Part shown: piece after piece, positions 1 to 10,158 of the stretch
How the letters are laid out: the number at the start of each line of letters is the position of its first letter
How positions within the stretch are numbered: position 1 is the first letter of the stretch
Assembly: GCA_020747015.1 (NCBI GenBank)
Contig: JAGTJM010000001.1
Coordinates: forward strand, 558,001 to 622,000
DNA length: 64,000 nucleotides
Direction of reading: 5' to 3'
Origin: Pyrenochaeta sp. MPI-SDFR-AT-0127
Taxonomy: Eukaryota; Ascomycota; Dothideomycetes; Pleosporales; Cucurbitariaceae
Notes under the pieces: model-generated
Told to the model about the DNA's origin: nothing
Databases searched by the model: none
What the model saw: the letters and a program-made list of their open reading frames with translations, nothing else
Program-made: the position numbers and the translations under genes

Positions 1-1
1 C

Positions 2-3000
2 GTCGGACATATCACCCTCGCCAAAGGGGTGCCCTTCTATGGATACAGCGTTGGATACAAAGTCTTCTTGAAGGTCTACATGCTGAATCCAATGCATATG
101 ACCCGGTTTGCAGACCTCTTGTACCAGGGAGCCATCATGAACCGCACATTTCAGCCTTATGAGAGCCACATGCAGTATCTGCTGCAATGGATGTGTGACT
201 ACAATTTGTATGGCTGTGGCTACATAGACTGCGCAAAAGTTCAGTTTCGAGGTCCGGTCCCTGATAGCGACGAGATAGACGTCACGATCCACAAATGGCA
301 CGATGCCTCTATACCCGAAGAGTTTATCGCCGATGAGGACCAGTATCCACGCCAAAGCCACTGTACGCTTGAAGTTGATATCTGTGTGCAAGATATCCTC
401 AACCGACATGAGCTACAGTATCGACCAATCCATCAAGATTTCTTGGAACGATCGAGCCAAATGCCAAGAAACCCAGACGACAAATATGTGCCTTCAATGG
501 CAGGTCTATGGAGAGATGAAACACGTCGTCGAAAACTCCGCATGGGTTTGAGCGATCCCTCAAGCAGTCCCTTTCCCCCCGAAGTGCTCGTATCCATGTC
601 TGCAGATCTTAGAAATACCGACAAAGGCGGGTGGATACATGAAGATGAATATCGCGAACTCGTCGAGGATCTTGTTAAGGAGGAACAACGCCAGAAGGGC
701 GAAGTAAGGTTCGACACATTCGTGAAGCCCATCGGAGGCTCAGAGCACATAAAGACAGCTGTAGAGAGCATCGAAGATCTATACCCCGAGAATCTTCCAA
801 TCGAGCAGCTTCCGGACGACAATCAAGAGCAAAGATCTGAGACTCTTGAAAGAAGAGTTAGCGAAGACGTGACGAATGTGCCACTGGAAGGCATCGACCC
901 ATATGGCGAGCCCGTTGTCGGTGATGCACCAGGCGTGGACGAGGTAGACTTAGCAGATCAGTCCGATGCAGAAGAGCAACAATCCCTGGATCCCTTGACA
1001 GTTTCTTTGTTGGGAAACTCTAGCGAAGAGACAGTCTCTCATGATCTAATCGACGAAGGAATCGATTTGACCGATCCAAATAACGATGATCATCGCTTCG
1101 GATCAACGATCTCAGACCTTACGCGAAAGCGACCTCACGAGATTATACACGAAGACTCCGCGAAGCGACAACGAATCCTAGCTGCACCACAAGGGAGTGT
1201 TAGACGCGTATCGTTTCGCAATGTAGTTGGTGATGATAGTTTACCGTACCCGAATGCTTCGCAGCAAGGTTCCGATGATGCGCCACCGCAGCTTTGCTCG
1301 TCTTCACAAGCAAGCATCAAAGCTCAAGGACTAGGTGGACCAACTACCCTTTCGTTTCCTGTGGTGAAGAATTCGAATGCGCCGGAAACGATGCTTCGTC
1401 TGAGCCAATCAGGGTATTCGAATTCACAAGACACGCCAAAGACACCTGGATCTAAGCATATCACGGTTGGTGCCTCACAACAATCCCCTGTCACTCCTTG
1501 GACGCACCAGAAAGTTTCACCAATCCAGCCTAGCAGAAGCAGTCCAGAGGCTCACTCTGAAGCTGTTGCTCTTACCAAAGGTCTAGGCATGTCTTTCAAA
1601 CACCGCAGGACGACGGTTTATTACGGATCTCTCCCTCCCTCAGCTGACCTAGTCGATAGCACGATGATACATGCTGGTGTTCCGCCTGTGATTTATCGCG
1701 ACGCATACTACAGCGATGAGAAGGATGTCCCAGATCGACCCCGAGAGTATGCAGGGCGCGAGTTCAGGTTACAGAGCACCACATTACCTTACCTCCCTCC
1801 ATTCGATCCTATTGGTACATCTGCTGCCAACTTTGGAGAGCACCCACCCGTCGTTTTGGACAAGGCCAAGGAAACCGCAATGTATCGAGTGAGATCGCTT
1901 CGATGTAACCTTCGCCATTGGGAGATCTCGGCCCTTCCGCCTTCTTTTAATGATGTGGAGAGCTGGTTACAACAAGAATCAACGCCATTGAATACATTCA
2001 GAACTAAAGCGAGATGGAAGCAAGTACAGAAATCTAAGCCAGCACGAAAAGTGAAGGTATCAAAGCACTTGTCGCAAATCGAAGGTCCTACGCAAAAGAA
2101 CAAACATGGCTTTAAATTCTCGCAGAAGAAGAGGTCAACAAGCGTGAAACACGACACTCAGTACATGAGTATTATGAGTCTCGAAGTGCATGTCAACTCA
2201 AGGGAATCTCTGGTGCCTGATCCCGCCGAAGATGAGATACAATGCATCTTCTGGAGCATGCAAGGCGAGGAAAATGCTACAACCGATCGTCCACGTGTCG
2301 GTATACTCTGTCTCTCTGATGAAAAAGGTATTGCCAATCGCATCACCAAGCAAGTCTCAGTAGAAGTGGAATACGAAGAGGACGAGCTTGATCTCATCAA
2401 CCGTATTGTCGATATTGTTCGCCACTTCGATCCAGACATCCTTACCGGCTACGAGGTTCACAATGGCTCTTGGGGCTACCTTATTGAGCGAGCGAGAATC
2501 AAATTTGAGTACAATCTTTGCGATGAGGTCAGCAGGATGAAGTCGCAATCACATGGCAGATTTGGAAAAGACGCTGATCGTTGGGGCTTCACGCATACCT
2601 CAACTATTCGAATCACTGGGCGTCATATGATCAATATCTGGAGAGCAATGCGTGGGGAGCTAAACCTTCTTCAGTATACAATGGAGAATGTTGTATTCCA
2701 CTTGCTCCACAAGCGTATTCCGCACTATCAACATTCGGATCTCACTACCTGGTACACAAGCACTAAGCCTCGAGACCTTTCAAAGGTTTTGGATTATTTT
2801 ATCACTCGCGTCCAGCTCAACCTCGACATACTGGAAGCAAACGAGATTGTCCCGCGCACGAGCGAACAAGCTCGCCTCCTTGGCGTGGATTTCTTTTCGG
2901 TCATCTCACGAGGTTCGCAATTCAAAGTCGAATCAATTATGTTTCGCATTGCGAAACCTGAGAATTACATACTAGTATCTCCAAGCCGGAAACAGGTCGG

Positions 3001-4822
3001 TCAGCAAAACGCTTTAGAGTGTCTGCCTTTGGTCATGGAGCCACAAAGCGCATTCTATCCTAGCCCTCTGCTAGTCTTAGACTTCCAGTCTTTATATCCA
3101 AGTGTTATGATAGCGTATAACTACTGCTACTCAACATGCCTCGGACGTATTGTTCGGTGGCGAGGTCGTAACAAGATGGGCTTCATGGACTTCAAACGCG
3201 AACCTCAGCTGCTAGAACTCGTCAAGGACCATATCAATATCGCGCCTAACGGTATGATGTACGTCAAGCCAGAAATGCGTAAATCTCTGTTAGCGAAAAT
3301 GCTTGGCGAAATTCTGGAGACTCGTGTTATGGTCAAGAGCGGGATGAAGCAGGATAAGGATGACAAGACTCTCCAACAACTACTCAACAACAGACAACTA
3401 GCGCTAAAATTGCTTGCCAATGTCACTTATGGATATACATCGGCCTCCTTCTCTGGCCGCATGCCATGCTCCGAGATTGCGGACAGCATCGTACAAACTG
3501 GTCGCGAAACCCTTGAGAAAGCCATCGCCCTCATCCACGCAACCGAAAAATGGGGTGCTGAGGTCGTGTATGGGGATACAGATTCGCTCTTTGTGTATCT
3601 TAAAGGACGCACCCGAGACCAAGCATTCGCCATTGGCGAAGATATAGCGGCAGCCATCACAGCCGCAAATCCACGCCCCGTTAAGCTTAAATTCGAGAAG
3701 GTATATCATCCATGTGTACTCTTGGCGAAGAAACGTTATGTAGGCTTCAAGTACGAGCACCGTAATCAAAAAGAACCCGACTTCGATGCAAAAGGTATTG
3801 AAACAGTGCGACGGGATGGCACGCCGGCAGAGCAAAAGATCGAAGAACGAGCGCTGAAGATATTGTTCCGCACAAGCGACCTGAGTCAAGTAAAGCGATA
3901 CTTTCAAGAACAATGTTCAAAGATTATGGAAGGCCGTATTAGCATCCAAGACTTCCTCTTCGCCAAAGAAGTCAAGCTAGGGACATACTCTGACCGCGGT
4001 CCTCCGCCACCGGGTGCTCTTATTGCTACGAAACGCATGCTCGCGGATCCGCGCACAGAACCTCAATATGGTGAACGCGTACCATACGTCGTCATTACGG
4101 GCGCGCCCGGAGCTCGGCTTATTGACCGCTGCGTCAGCCCGGAAACGCTATTACAGAATGATCACCTAGAGCTAGATGCGGAGTACTACATCTCCAAGAA
4201 CCTGATCCCGCCGCTCGAACGCATATTCAATCTCGTAGGCGCAAATGTTAAACAATGGTTCGACGAGATGCCAAAGATTCAGCGAATTAGGAATATCACA
4301 CTTCCTATTACAACAAGACAAGAAGTAGGAAATGCATTGGTCAATGGGGGAAATGCATCCCTCAAGAAGACGCTCGAGAGCTATATGAAAAGCTCCGCGT
4401 GTCTAGTATGTCGCGCCAAACTTCCACCAGCGCCATCACATCTCCCAGGGGTGGATACTGATGCTTTCGCAATGCTGCCTCTTTGTTCGAAATGCCTCTT
4501 TCGCCCTGCCAGGTCATTGCTAACACTCAAAGATCGAATCTGGAGAAGTGAGGTTCGTGCTAAAGAGGTCGATATGGTGTGTCGAAGCTGTTCGAACCTC
4601 GTATGGGGCGAAGAGATACGGTGTGATAGCAGGGACTGTCCAGTTTTCTACACACGCATCCGAGAAAGGTCGACGTTATCCGGGCTAAAAGACAGTGTCG
4701 GAACTGTTATTGAGGTCCTAGAAGAAACTAATGACAACGATGGGCTTTTCAGATGGGCAAGTGAGAATAGTCAGAGCAGTCAGAGCGGTGAGAGCATTGG
4801 GAGTGAGACTTTCTCGTGGTAG
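2..4822 (+). CDS. REV3: DNA polymerase zeta catalytic subunit REV3 (5' end outside window)
   Basis: Catalytic B-family polymerase of translesion synthesis, acting in the nucleus with Rev7. The frame is open from base 2; there is no true ATG at the left edge, so the N-terminus lies outside the window. About 1,606 residues are visible without an intron. Counting from base 29, an N-terminal family B segment is followed by a long acidic, low-complexity linker (about residues 200-560) and then the exonuclease-like and polymerase domains. Motif A DFQSLYPSVM is near residue 1018, the KLLANVTYGY helix follows, and motif C YGDTDSLF has its first Asp near 1183. The C-terminus has two cysteine modules: CLVC...CSKC (CysA, zinc type) and CRSC...CDSRDC (CysB, which in this family holds an iron-sulfur cluster and binds accessory subunits). 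All catalytic motifs look intact. The long linker before the polymerase domain and the two C-terminal Cys modules identify Rev3 rather than Pol delta. Confidence 0.96.
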   Translation, partial: VGHITLAKGVPFYGYSVGYKVFLKVYMLNPMHMTRFADLLYQGAIMNRTFQPYESHMQYLLQWMCDYNLYGCGYIDCAKVQFRGPVPDSDEIDVTIHKWHDASIPEEFIADEDQYPRQSHCTLEVDICVQDILNRHELQYRPIHQDFLERSSQMPRNPDDKYVPSMAGLWRDETRRRKLRMGLSDPSSSPFPPEVLVSMSADLRNTDKGGWIHEDEYRELVEDLVKEEQRQKGEVRFDTFVKPIGGSEHIKTAVESIEDLYPENLPIEQLPDDNQEQRSETLERRVSEDVTNVPLEGIDPYGEPVVGDAPGVDEVDLADQSDAEEQQSLDPLTVSLLGNSSEETVSHDLIDEGIDLTDPNNDDHRFGSTISDLTRKRPHEIIHEDSAKRQRILAAPQGSVRRVSFRNVVGDDSLPYPNASQQGSDDAPPQLCSSSQASIKAQGLGGPTTLSFPVVKNSNAPETMLRLSQSGYSNSQDTPKTPGSKHITVGASQQSPVTPWTHQKVSPIQPSRSSPEAHSEAVALTKGLGMSFKHRRTTVYYGSLPPSADLVDSTMIHAGVPPVIYRDAYYSDEKDVPDRPREYAGREFRLQSTTLPYLPPFDPIGTSAANFGEHPPVVLDKAKETAMYRVRSLRCNLRHWEISALPPSFNDVESWLQQESTPLNTFRTKARWKQVQKSKPARKVKVSKHLSQIEGPTQKNKHGFKFSQKKRSTSVKHDTQYMSIMSLEVHVNSRESLVPDPAEDEIQCIFWSMQGEENATTDRPRVGILCLSDEKGIANRITKQVSVEVEYEEDELDLINRIVDIVRHFDPDILTGYEVHNGSWGYLIERARIKFEYNLCDEVSRMKSQSHGRFGKDADRWGFTHTSTIRITGRHMINIWRAMRGELNLLQYTMENVVFHLLHKRIPHYQHSDLTTWYTSTKPRDLSKVLDYFITRVQLNLDILEANEIVPRTSEQARLLGVDFFSVISRGSQFKVESIMFRIAKPENYILVSPSRKQVGQQNALECLPLVMEPQSAFYPSPLLVLDFQSLYPSVMIAYNYCYSTCLGRIVRWRGRNKMGFMDFKREPQLLELVKDHINIAPNGMMYVKPEMRKSLLAKMLGEILETRVMVKSGMKQDKDDKTLQQLLNNRQLALKLLANVTYGYTSASFSGRMPCSEIADSIVQTGRETLEKAIALIHATEKWGAEVVYGDTDSLFVYLKGRTRDQAFAIGEDIAAAITAANPRPVKLKFEKVYHPCVLLAKKRYVGFKYEHRNQKEPDFDAKGIETVRRDGTPAEQKIEERALKILFRTSDLSQVKRYFQEQCSKIMEGRISIQDFLFAKEVKLGTYSDRGPPPPGALIATKRMLADPRTEPQYGERVPYVVITGAPGARLIDRCVSPETLLQNDHLELDAEYYISKNLIPPLERIFNLVGANVKQWFDEMPKIQRIRNITLPITTRQEVGNALVNGGNASLKKTLESYMKSSACLVCRAKLPPAPSHLPGVDTDAFAMLPLCSKCLFRPARSLLTLKDRIWRSEVRAKEVDMVCRSCSNLVWGEEIRCDSRDCPVFYTRIRERSTLSGLKDSVGTVIEVLEETNDNDGLFRWASENSQSSQSGESIGSETFSW

Positions 4823-4882
4823 AAGACCTGCCCTTTGATTTTCAATACTCCGCAGTTGCGGTATTGGATACCATTGCCACAG

Positions 4883-5408
4883 CTATTTTGAATCCAAAAA
4901 CGTATAACAAGCCTTGATCCTCCCTTTCACTATAGTCACAATATCCCAGCCAGTCAGATTTGGTTGTCCTCCAGGTGCTGCAACGCCCCATTTCAATCTC
5001 GTCACCCATACATCATCCTCCTTGTCGTGCTGCAGAGTCTCGACTTCTCCTACAAAACCAGTCAGCACGCACTCTTCTCCTTTTCCAAAATTCTCCTTTT
5101 TCCGTCAACTTTGTATCCTTCAGCACTGAGCCCTCAAGCTCTCCCTGCTCACTCGTTCCCGTTAACTTGAGGGACATACCGAGTTCGACAAAGTCGTTCT
5201 GTGGCCCAGCCAAACTCTGTATATGATCCACCATTCCACTAATCGCCTCATGACTTTTGAACACGCCCATTGAGTCCAGGAAAAATACCTCGCTACTAGG
5301 CACCCAGAGGTTTGCAATCGTTTTCAAACGCGTCTGGACATTCTTCTCGCCGAAAATAGCGCTCAAATTCAACTTGGTGAGTTCTACTGCACGGGACCGT
5401 GCTGTCAT
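4883..5408 (-). CDS. SnoaL/NTF2-like small protein
   Basis: Predicted 150-residue single-domain protein of the NTF2-like/SnoaL superfamily, whose members are small cone-shaped alpha+beta barrels used as enzymes or ligand binders. Two exons: 5408-5153 and 5079-4883, joined across a 73-nt intron (5152-5080, donor GTGAGC, acceptor AAAAG). The two parts lie in different frames, and splicing restores one frame ending at the stop at 4883. The N-terminal half has the LTKLNLSAIFGEK helix. The C-terminal half has the family's usual ending WGVAAPGGQPNLTGWDIV followed by a GRIKACYTFLD strand. No catalytic residues can be assigned. It is convergent with REV3, 60 bases from its stop. An alternative reading, a one-base frameshift in an A-rich run near 5085, is less likely because the splice signals are good. 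Confidence 0.72.
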
Positions 5409-5751
5409 GCTGTTCAGGTGTCAGTAGGGAAATGGAGATAAATTGATGCGGGGTGTAGCTCGATGTTGTGATGATTGAGAAGTAGAGACGAAGGTTTCTT
5501 GAGAGATGATAAATGGCTATTTCAGATGGGAAGGCTGCTCATGTAGATGCATTGAACTGAGTAAGCAACCGCTGTAGCATGTAAGACAATGGAAGTAGAG
5601 GCTAGCTCGATTGGGTAAAAGGAGAGCCTTGCACCTGCATCGTGGCTTCGGGCGTGCTATTTCATGTTCCGTGAATTTGGTCTAAAATTTTGCAACACTC
5701 TTTACGGACGATCCTTGCTGTTCGCTCTTTTCAATTCATCGAAATAAGCAA
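5409..5751. other. Intergenic, no gene seen
   Basis: This 343-nt gap holds the upstream region of the SnoaL-like gene and the 3' flank of the F-box-like gene. I see no ORF of note, repeat or RNA gene. Confidence 0.5.
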
Positions 5752-6755
5752 TCACCTACTGTCAATTCTAGTTCGAGTAATCTTCCATCCACTCCTCTCT
5801 AATTCCTTCGCAACACTGCTACCACCCTCTGTCTCATCACAAGGTAGGTAAATCTCCCATGTAGCTTTCCTTCGACCCGGCACGGATTCTAAAGCCTTTG
5901 CACACCTCAGCAGTTCGTCTTCAATTTTCTTAAGCTTTTCCACCGTCATGGTTGCCTTGCTGAATGCTCCTGTATCCTTAACTGCAACCAGAATATGTAG
6001 ATACTGCAGTCCTCTCAGCAATGATAAAGTGTACCAGAGAGAGTTCCAGGCACATATATTGACAGCACCAGTTTCGGTGAACAGGTCCATAACGGTCACT
6101 GTGATGGACGATATATGAGATAAAGAGACGAGAGGAATGGACCAGAGAAGATGGGAGGCGTTGGTCCAGCAATCAGAGAGATCGAAGGTAGATGTTGAAT
6201 ATAGAACTTTGGTAGATTCAAAATACCTGTTAATTGTGAGCGTAACTCGTGCCGGAACTTTAAAACTTACGATACCCGACACGCAGTCAATGCACCCATC
6301 CATCCCTTGGTCCTCGACTTGTACAAGGCACCATAGCCAATAGTTCCGCGTGGCCATTGTATTCTGTTCCGATATCCCTCTCCAGGATGCACTAAACTTG
6401 CGTACGGAAGAATTTTTTGATTTGCACACACATAGCTGCGTAGCGAGTCCGCATCGTGGTAATAAAGATTTATGGTTCTGTTCCCTAAAATGTAGGTCCA
6501 GATGATGTTGCGCAGCTCGACCGGAAGCTTAGTGAAAAGCAAAGATGAGGCCTGGCGAGTATACATCTGCGGCTCATTCTGGATCGCCTTTTTCATGGTG
6601 ACGTTCTGGTGATGTGTTGTGTTTAATTTTTTGGAAAGAGGGACGACTCGAAAACTTTTCTCCGTGGACAGCGGGCTATTTTCTGAGTTCAGTGTGCTGA
6701 ACAGATGTGTAAAGAATGATAAGAGGTTGGCCATATTGTGCGATCTATTTACCAT
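5752..6755 (-). CDS. F-box/2EXR-like fungal protein (DUF7730 type)
   Basis: A member of the large fungal family that starts with an F-box-like or 2EXR motif and continues with a domain of unknown function. Exon 1 runs from 6755 (or the more likely ATG at 6596) to 6271. A 44-nt intron (6270-6227, GTAAGT...ACAG) is followed by exon 2, 6226-5752. The product is 319 residues from 6755 or 266 from 6596. The N-terminal part has LFTKLPVELRNIIWTYILG, typical of this family. Across the splice the sequence reads TACRVSYFESTKVLYSTSTFDL, matching the usual 'CRQVY.EA...LYS.NTF' signature and confirming the junction. No catalytic residues are known for the family. Such genes are numerous in Dothideomycetes and Eurotiomycetes. 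The downstream start at 6596 is preferred because the motif begins shortly after it. Confidence 0.7.
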
Positions 6756-7491
6756 AGGAAATGAATGGACTTCTTGGCCAAAAAAAAATAGGTTTCAAGT
6801 TTGAGCACCAATCTATGTGATTTTGGTTGCAATTCAGTGCTGGGCAGTAGACTTTTGATATCCAAATGGCCAGGCAATCTTTCAGCTGAAGCTGAGTAGG
6901 CATGTTTCTGCCTGCGCCAAGGACATAGCCTCACCGTTCTCTTCAGCCGCATTGTGAGGCTGTGCTTGTTTCGTTTTGGAATGAACAGCCGAATATTTCT
7001 GAATAATATACAGAGGACATACTGACACTGGGGAGCTTTGATTTTTGTTTTCTAGCTCACAAGGTTCGATTCAAATTCCCTACGCGTTCTTCGCGCCGCA
7101 AGAAGCTAGCCCTTAAAGCGTTTATACTCTAATGGCTGAAGCATTTATAGCGAGCGGATCAGACCACTTTCTAGAGAAGATGGCCTATCTGTCTTGCTTG
7201 CCACATTATCTGACAAGCATTGTGCAGAGTTGAACGAGGTCAAGGGGCAACTCTAAGCGAATGGATGGTTAGAGAACATAGGAGAAGAATTGATCATGAT
7301 GATGAAGGGCTCCCTGAATGTACTGTGCAATTCTAAATCCGCAGGCAGAGAGTATCTTTTGTGGGACTACTCAAGTTCATAGAGCACAAAGTCACCAGGA
7401 CACCGGTACATTTAATTGACTATTGGGGAGTGCACAACCTGCTGATGAATCTCGAGGCAGATTCGTGAATGCAGTCACAAAGATCCTCTCT
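6756..7491. other. Intergenic, no gene seen
   Basis: A 736-nt AT-leaning gap between two minus-strand genes. Only short random reading frames are visible. A T-loop-like GGTTCGATTC near 7064 has no tRNA cloverleaf around it. Confidence 0.5.
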
Positions 7492-8361
7492 TTAACCGCT
7501 CCACACTGCTGGTCCCGGTGGAGAGTAACTGGTAACGCCCTGCATTGCTGTTGGTAAATATTCGGGTCATTCACAAAGTAAAACTTACAGAGTAGATATT
7601 GACCTTGATACCAGGGTCTGTATTTTTGTACGCGCCCGGAAAAGACACCAGAGGTCCAGGCGTCCCACTGCCTCCACCAGTGACTGTGATTTGTGCGCAA
7701 GAGATGTAGAATTGAGCTCCGTTTGTATTGCTAGCCTGGTGCAAGGCAATGTGCTCCACGCGAAGTAAGTAGTCTCCTGAGGGTGTATTCCGAGGAATAG
7801 TGACGCTTGCAGTGCCCTTGCCTATTAAACGTCAGCAGAAGTACCCTACGGGCTGCCAAACAGAAACTTGGATGATTAGATACGCACTCAGACTGGCCCA
7901 GCTCAACTGTCCACCAGAAATAGTAGCCGGTTCAGCATAAATCTTAAACCATACGTTGCCAGTTCCCTCCCATGTGGCAGCGGTCTGGCCTGCGGGCACC
8001 TTCGCCAGGTAGAATTGAAGTGGCCCCTGATGGAAGATGTTGGGTGACGCAGTAAAACCAATACTTGACCCAGCAGCCACGCTTTTGATCGCTGGGGCTC
8101 TGGTGCCGGCGGTGGTGTAGCAGCGGATGAGGTCAGAAGTTACGTCGCTGACGCCTGCGTTGCTATCTTTGTTGACTGTTGTGCGGACTTCAGTCCAAGA
8201 CTGGCCTCCAATAAGGGCAGGGAAGGTGTCTATTTCTCGTCAGTCGCCTGCATTGAGAAATGGTGTTGCAGTATGCAAGACGCACAATGTCGAGGTTGCA
8301 GAGCTGCAGCATTGACTGCTTCAGCAGCCAGTGCGAGGCTGAAAGCAAGAGTGAGCTTCAT
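7492..8361 (-). CDS. AA9 lytic polysaccharide monooxygenase (GH61-type)
   Basis: Secreted copper enzyme that oxidatively cleaves cellulose or related glucans. Four exons: 8361-8286, 8229-7888, 7821-7589 and 7539-7492. Introns of 56, 66 and 49 nt have good donors (GTGCGT, GTGCGT, GTAAGT). The product is 232 residues, a usual length for a single-domain AA9 without a CBM. The signal peptide is MKLTLAFSLALAAEAVNA. The first copper-brace histidine is predicted as His25 in RHYTFPALIGG, and the second His is in IFHQGPLQFYLAKV (about residue 92). The conserved GAQFYISCAQITVTGG supplies the axial Tyr and active-site Gln, and the protein ends in PPGPAVWSG. Unusually, AALQPR lies between the likely signal cleavage site and His25, so a further cleavage would be needed to expose the N-terminal His. 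Carbon-source regulation is expected for the family but not shown here. Confidence 0.93.
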
Positions 8362-9443
8362 TGTCTGACGCTGAGTTTACAGTTGCGTATTTTATTAAGG
8401 ACCAAAGCACAGTATGAGGAACGTGAAAACACTCCTGATAGCCATTATATGCTACTTCATTCAAGGCATACGTGCTCGATTGCTTCTTGCCAGACGTTTT
8501 GAGCATATATTAATCATATTACGCGGTGGTCCAAAGGATGTTTCGGATTTGCCGAAACAGGAAATCTGATATTGGAAACAATCTGGCGACCCGGGTTTTG
8601 TATCACGCGGAGCCCCAGGGCTCGGCAGTAGCGGATTGCCGGCTTCTTAAGGCTGCTGCGTTGCATGCGTTGTTCGTTCTCACATTGCTGCGTGACTGCA
8701 GTACACGGAGAATGTTAGCGAGCAAGCGATCAGGTCGATAGTAGAAGAACGCAACAGACCAAAACAAGCTGCAAGTATTGGGGTATATATATCCAATAGT
8801 TGTTCTAGAATCTATTCGTCGGCGAGGCACATGCTGGGCATCGGAAAATAGGTAACGTGAGAGCACAGACAGTGTGAGAATAATGAAATAGGGAGAATGA
8901 CCACATCCACATCGCGAAAGCGATCAAGTAATAACACTCGAAAATGGCGTTGAACATTCTAGGAGTACTCCCTCAGCCTCGGTGGCAAAACTGGCTCTTG
9001 GAGCTTCTATCGCAGTGGATAGTAGGTATTGTACGGCAACGGGCACGAAGTAGCAGATGACGATCGATGGCCTCCGTGCCGTGTAGCCGGCTTTCATACT
9101 CGACCCTAAACTTTGATGCGCGACAAGCCTTCGTCTGTCTTGTCTTGCCAGCAACATTCGTATCGAGTGTGTCCTTCGGGTGCAAGCTGCCGCCGCAGTG
9201 GGCTTATCTCGGCCATGAATCCAAGCCAAATACAAGGCAGCGAACTAAGCGGCCCCAATGGACATGACTGTCTACTTTCGTTACGGTGATATTTGTCATC
9301 GTCGATAGTCGAGAACGTTCATCACTTCCTAAAAGAAAGCATGATAGCTTTGGTCGGCTTCGGGCTTGTTGTGATCGGAACTTTCGATACAAATGTTCGC
9401 GACTGTACTTGGTTGAGTGATACAGAGATCCTCGTCTTTGCCT
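8362..9443. other. Intergenic, no gene seen
   Basis: A 1.1-kb gap upstream of the AA9 gene and downstream of NNF1. It should hold the AA9 promoter. No ORF with recognisable features, no RNA gene. Confidence 0.5.
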
Positions 9444-10158
9444 TCAAGTTCTCATCTCCGTTTCAAGGTCTTTGATCTCTCTGCTCAAATCTTGTACGTC
9501 GTCTTGAGCCATCAGCTGCGCACTAACATCCAAGTCTTGAATGACGTTTTCCAACCCTCTCACCAGCGCTTCGATCTCGGCACGTTGTGCTGTGACAGTG
9601 GACAACAGCTCGGTATTAGACTGCTGCGTCTCTTCAAGCTTTTGGCTCATTTCGGTCGCTTGCTTCTCGAGGAACGGCAAAAGGTGAGCGAGGTGAATTT
9701 CAGACGGAGTCAACGTGTGAGGACTACGATTCATTAGCTTTAAACAGTCCAGCGAAAACTACGTATACGTACGGCACAGGTGTTTCCACAGGTCCACCAT
9801 TCGCACTGGCCTCAGCGCGTTTCTTTCGGAGCTTTGCGTCCTCAATGCACTGATCAAGCGAATTAAGCAGCTTTACAACATCCCTCCTCTGGATAATATC
9901 GTCAAAGTTGGTCTTCCATGTGCGATCAAGTTGATCAACAATCTGCCCTCGGAGATTCTCGAGAACCTCTGGACTGTATTGCGCAGCAGTAGGGAAGCAT
10001 GTGGCAAAGTTCTTGTATGAGCATTTGTCTAGTGTTGCTTTCGAAGCCTGATTGAAAACATTGAATAGGCCTTGGGCGCGGGGCCCTGGTGTTTCGGCAA
10101 TTGGCGGGGCAAGTGTTGGGGAAGGCGAACGCGAACCGAGATCCGTGGCAGCGGGCAT
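9444..10158 (-). CDS. NNF1: Kinetochore protein Nnf1 (MIND/Mis12 complex)
   Basis: Subunit of the Mis12/MIND kinetochore complex, which links centromeric chromatin to the Ndc80 complex; the human counterpart is PMF1. Two exons, 10158-9773 and 9723-9444, joined over a 49-nt intron (GTACGT...CGTAG). The product is 221 residues. The N-terminus is a short Pro/Ser-rich tail. The Nnf1 signature follows: a LFNVFNQASKATLDKCSY helix, NFATCFPT, then the WKTNFDDIIQRRDVVKLLN segment. Across the splice the sequence reads PVPPHTLTPSEIHLAHLLPF, which matches the family and confirms the junction. The C-terminal part is a heptad-rich coiled coil (LEKQATEMSQKLEETQ onward). The ATG lies next to the Pro/Ser tail with no better upstream candidate. 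Confidence 0.88.

Noticed and set aside
3404..3913. 169-codon minus-strand frame within REV3
   Set aside because: It overlaps the conserved polymerase active-site coding region of REV3 on the other strand and has no features of its own.
7060..7085. B-box-like GGTTCGATTC
   Set aside because: No matching A box or cloverleaf stems upstream.
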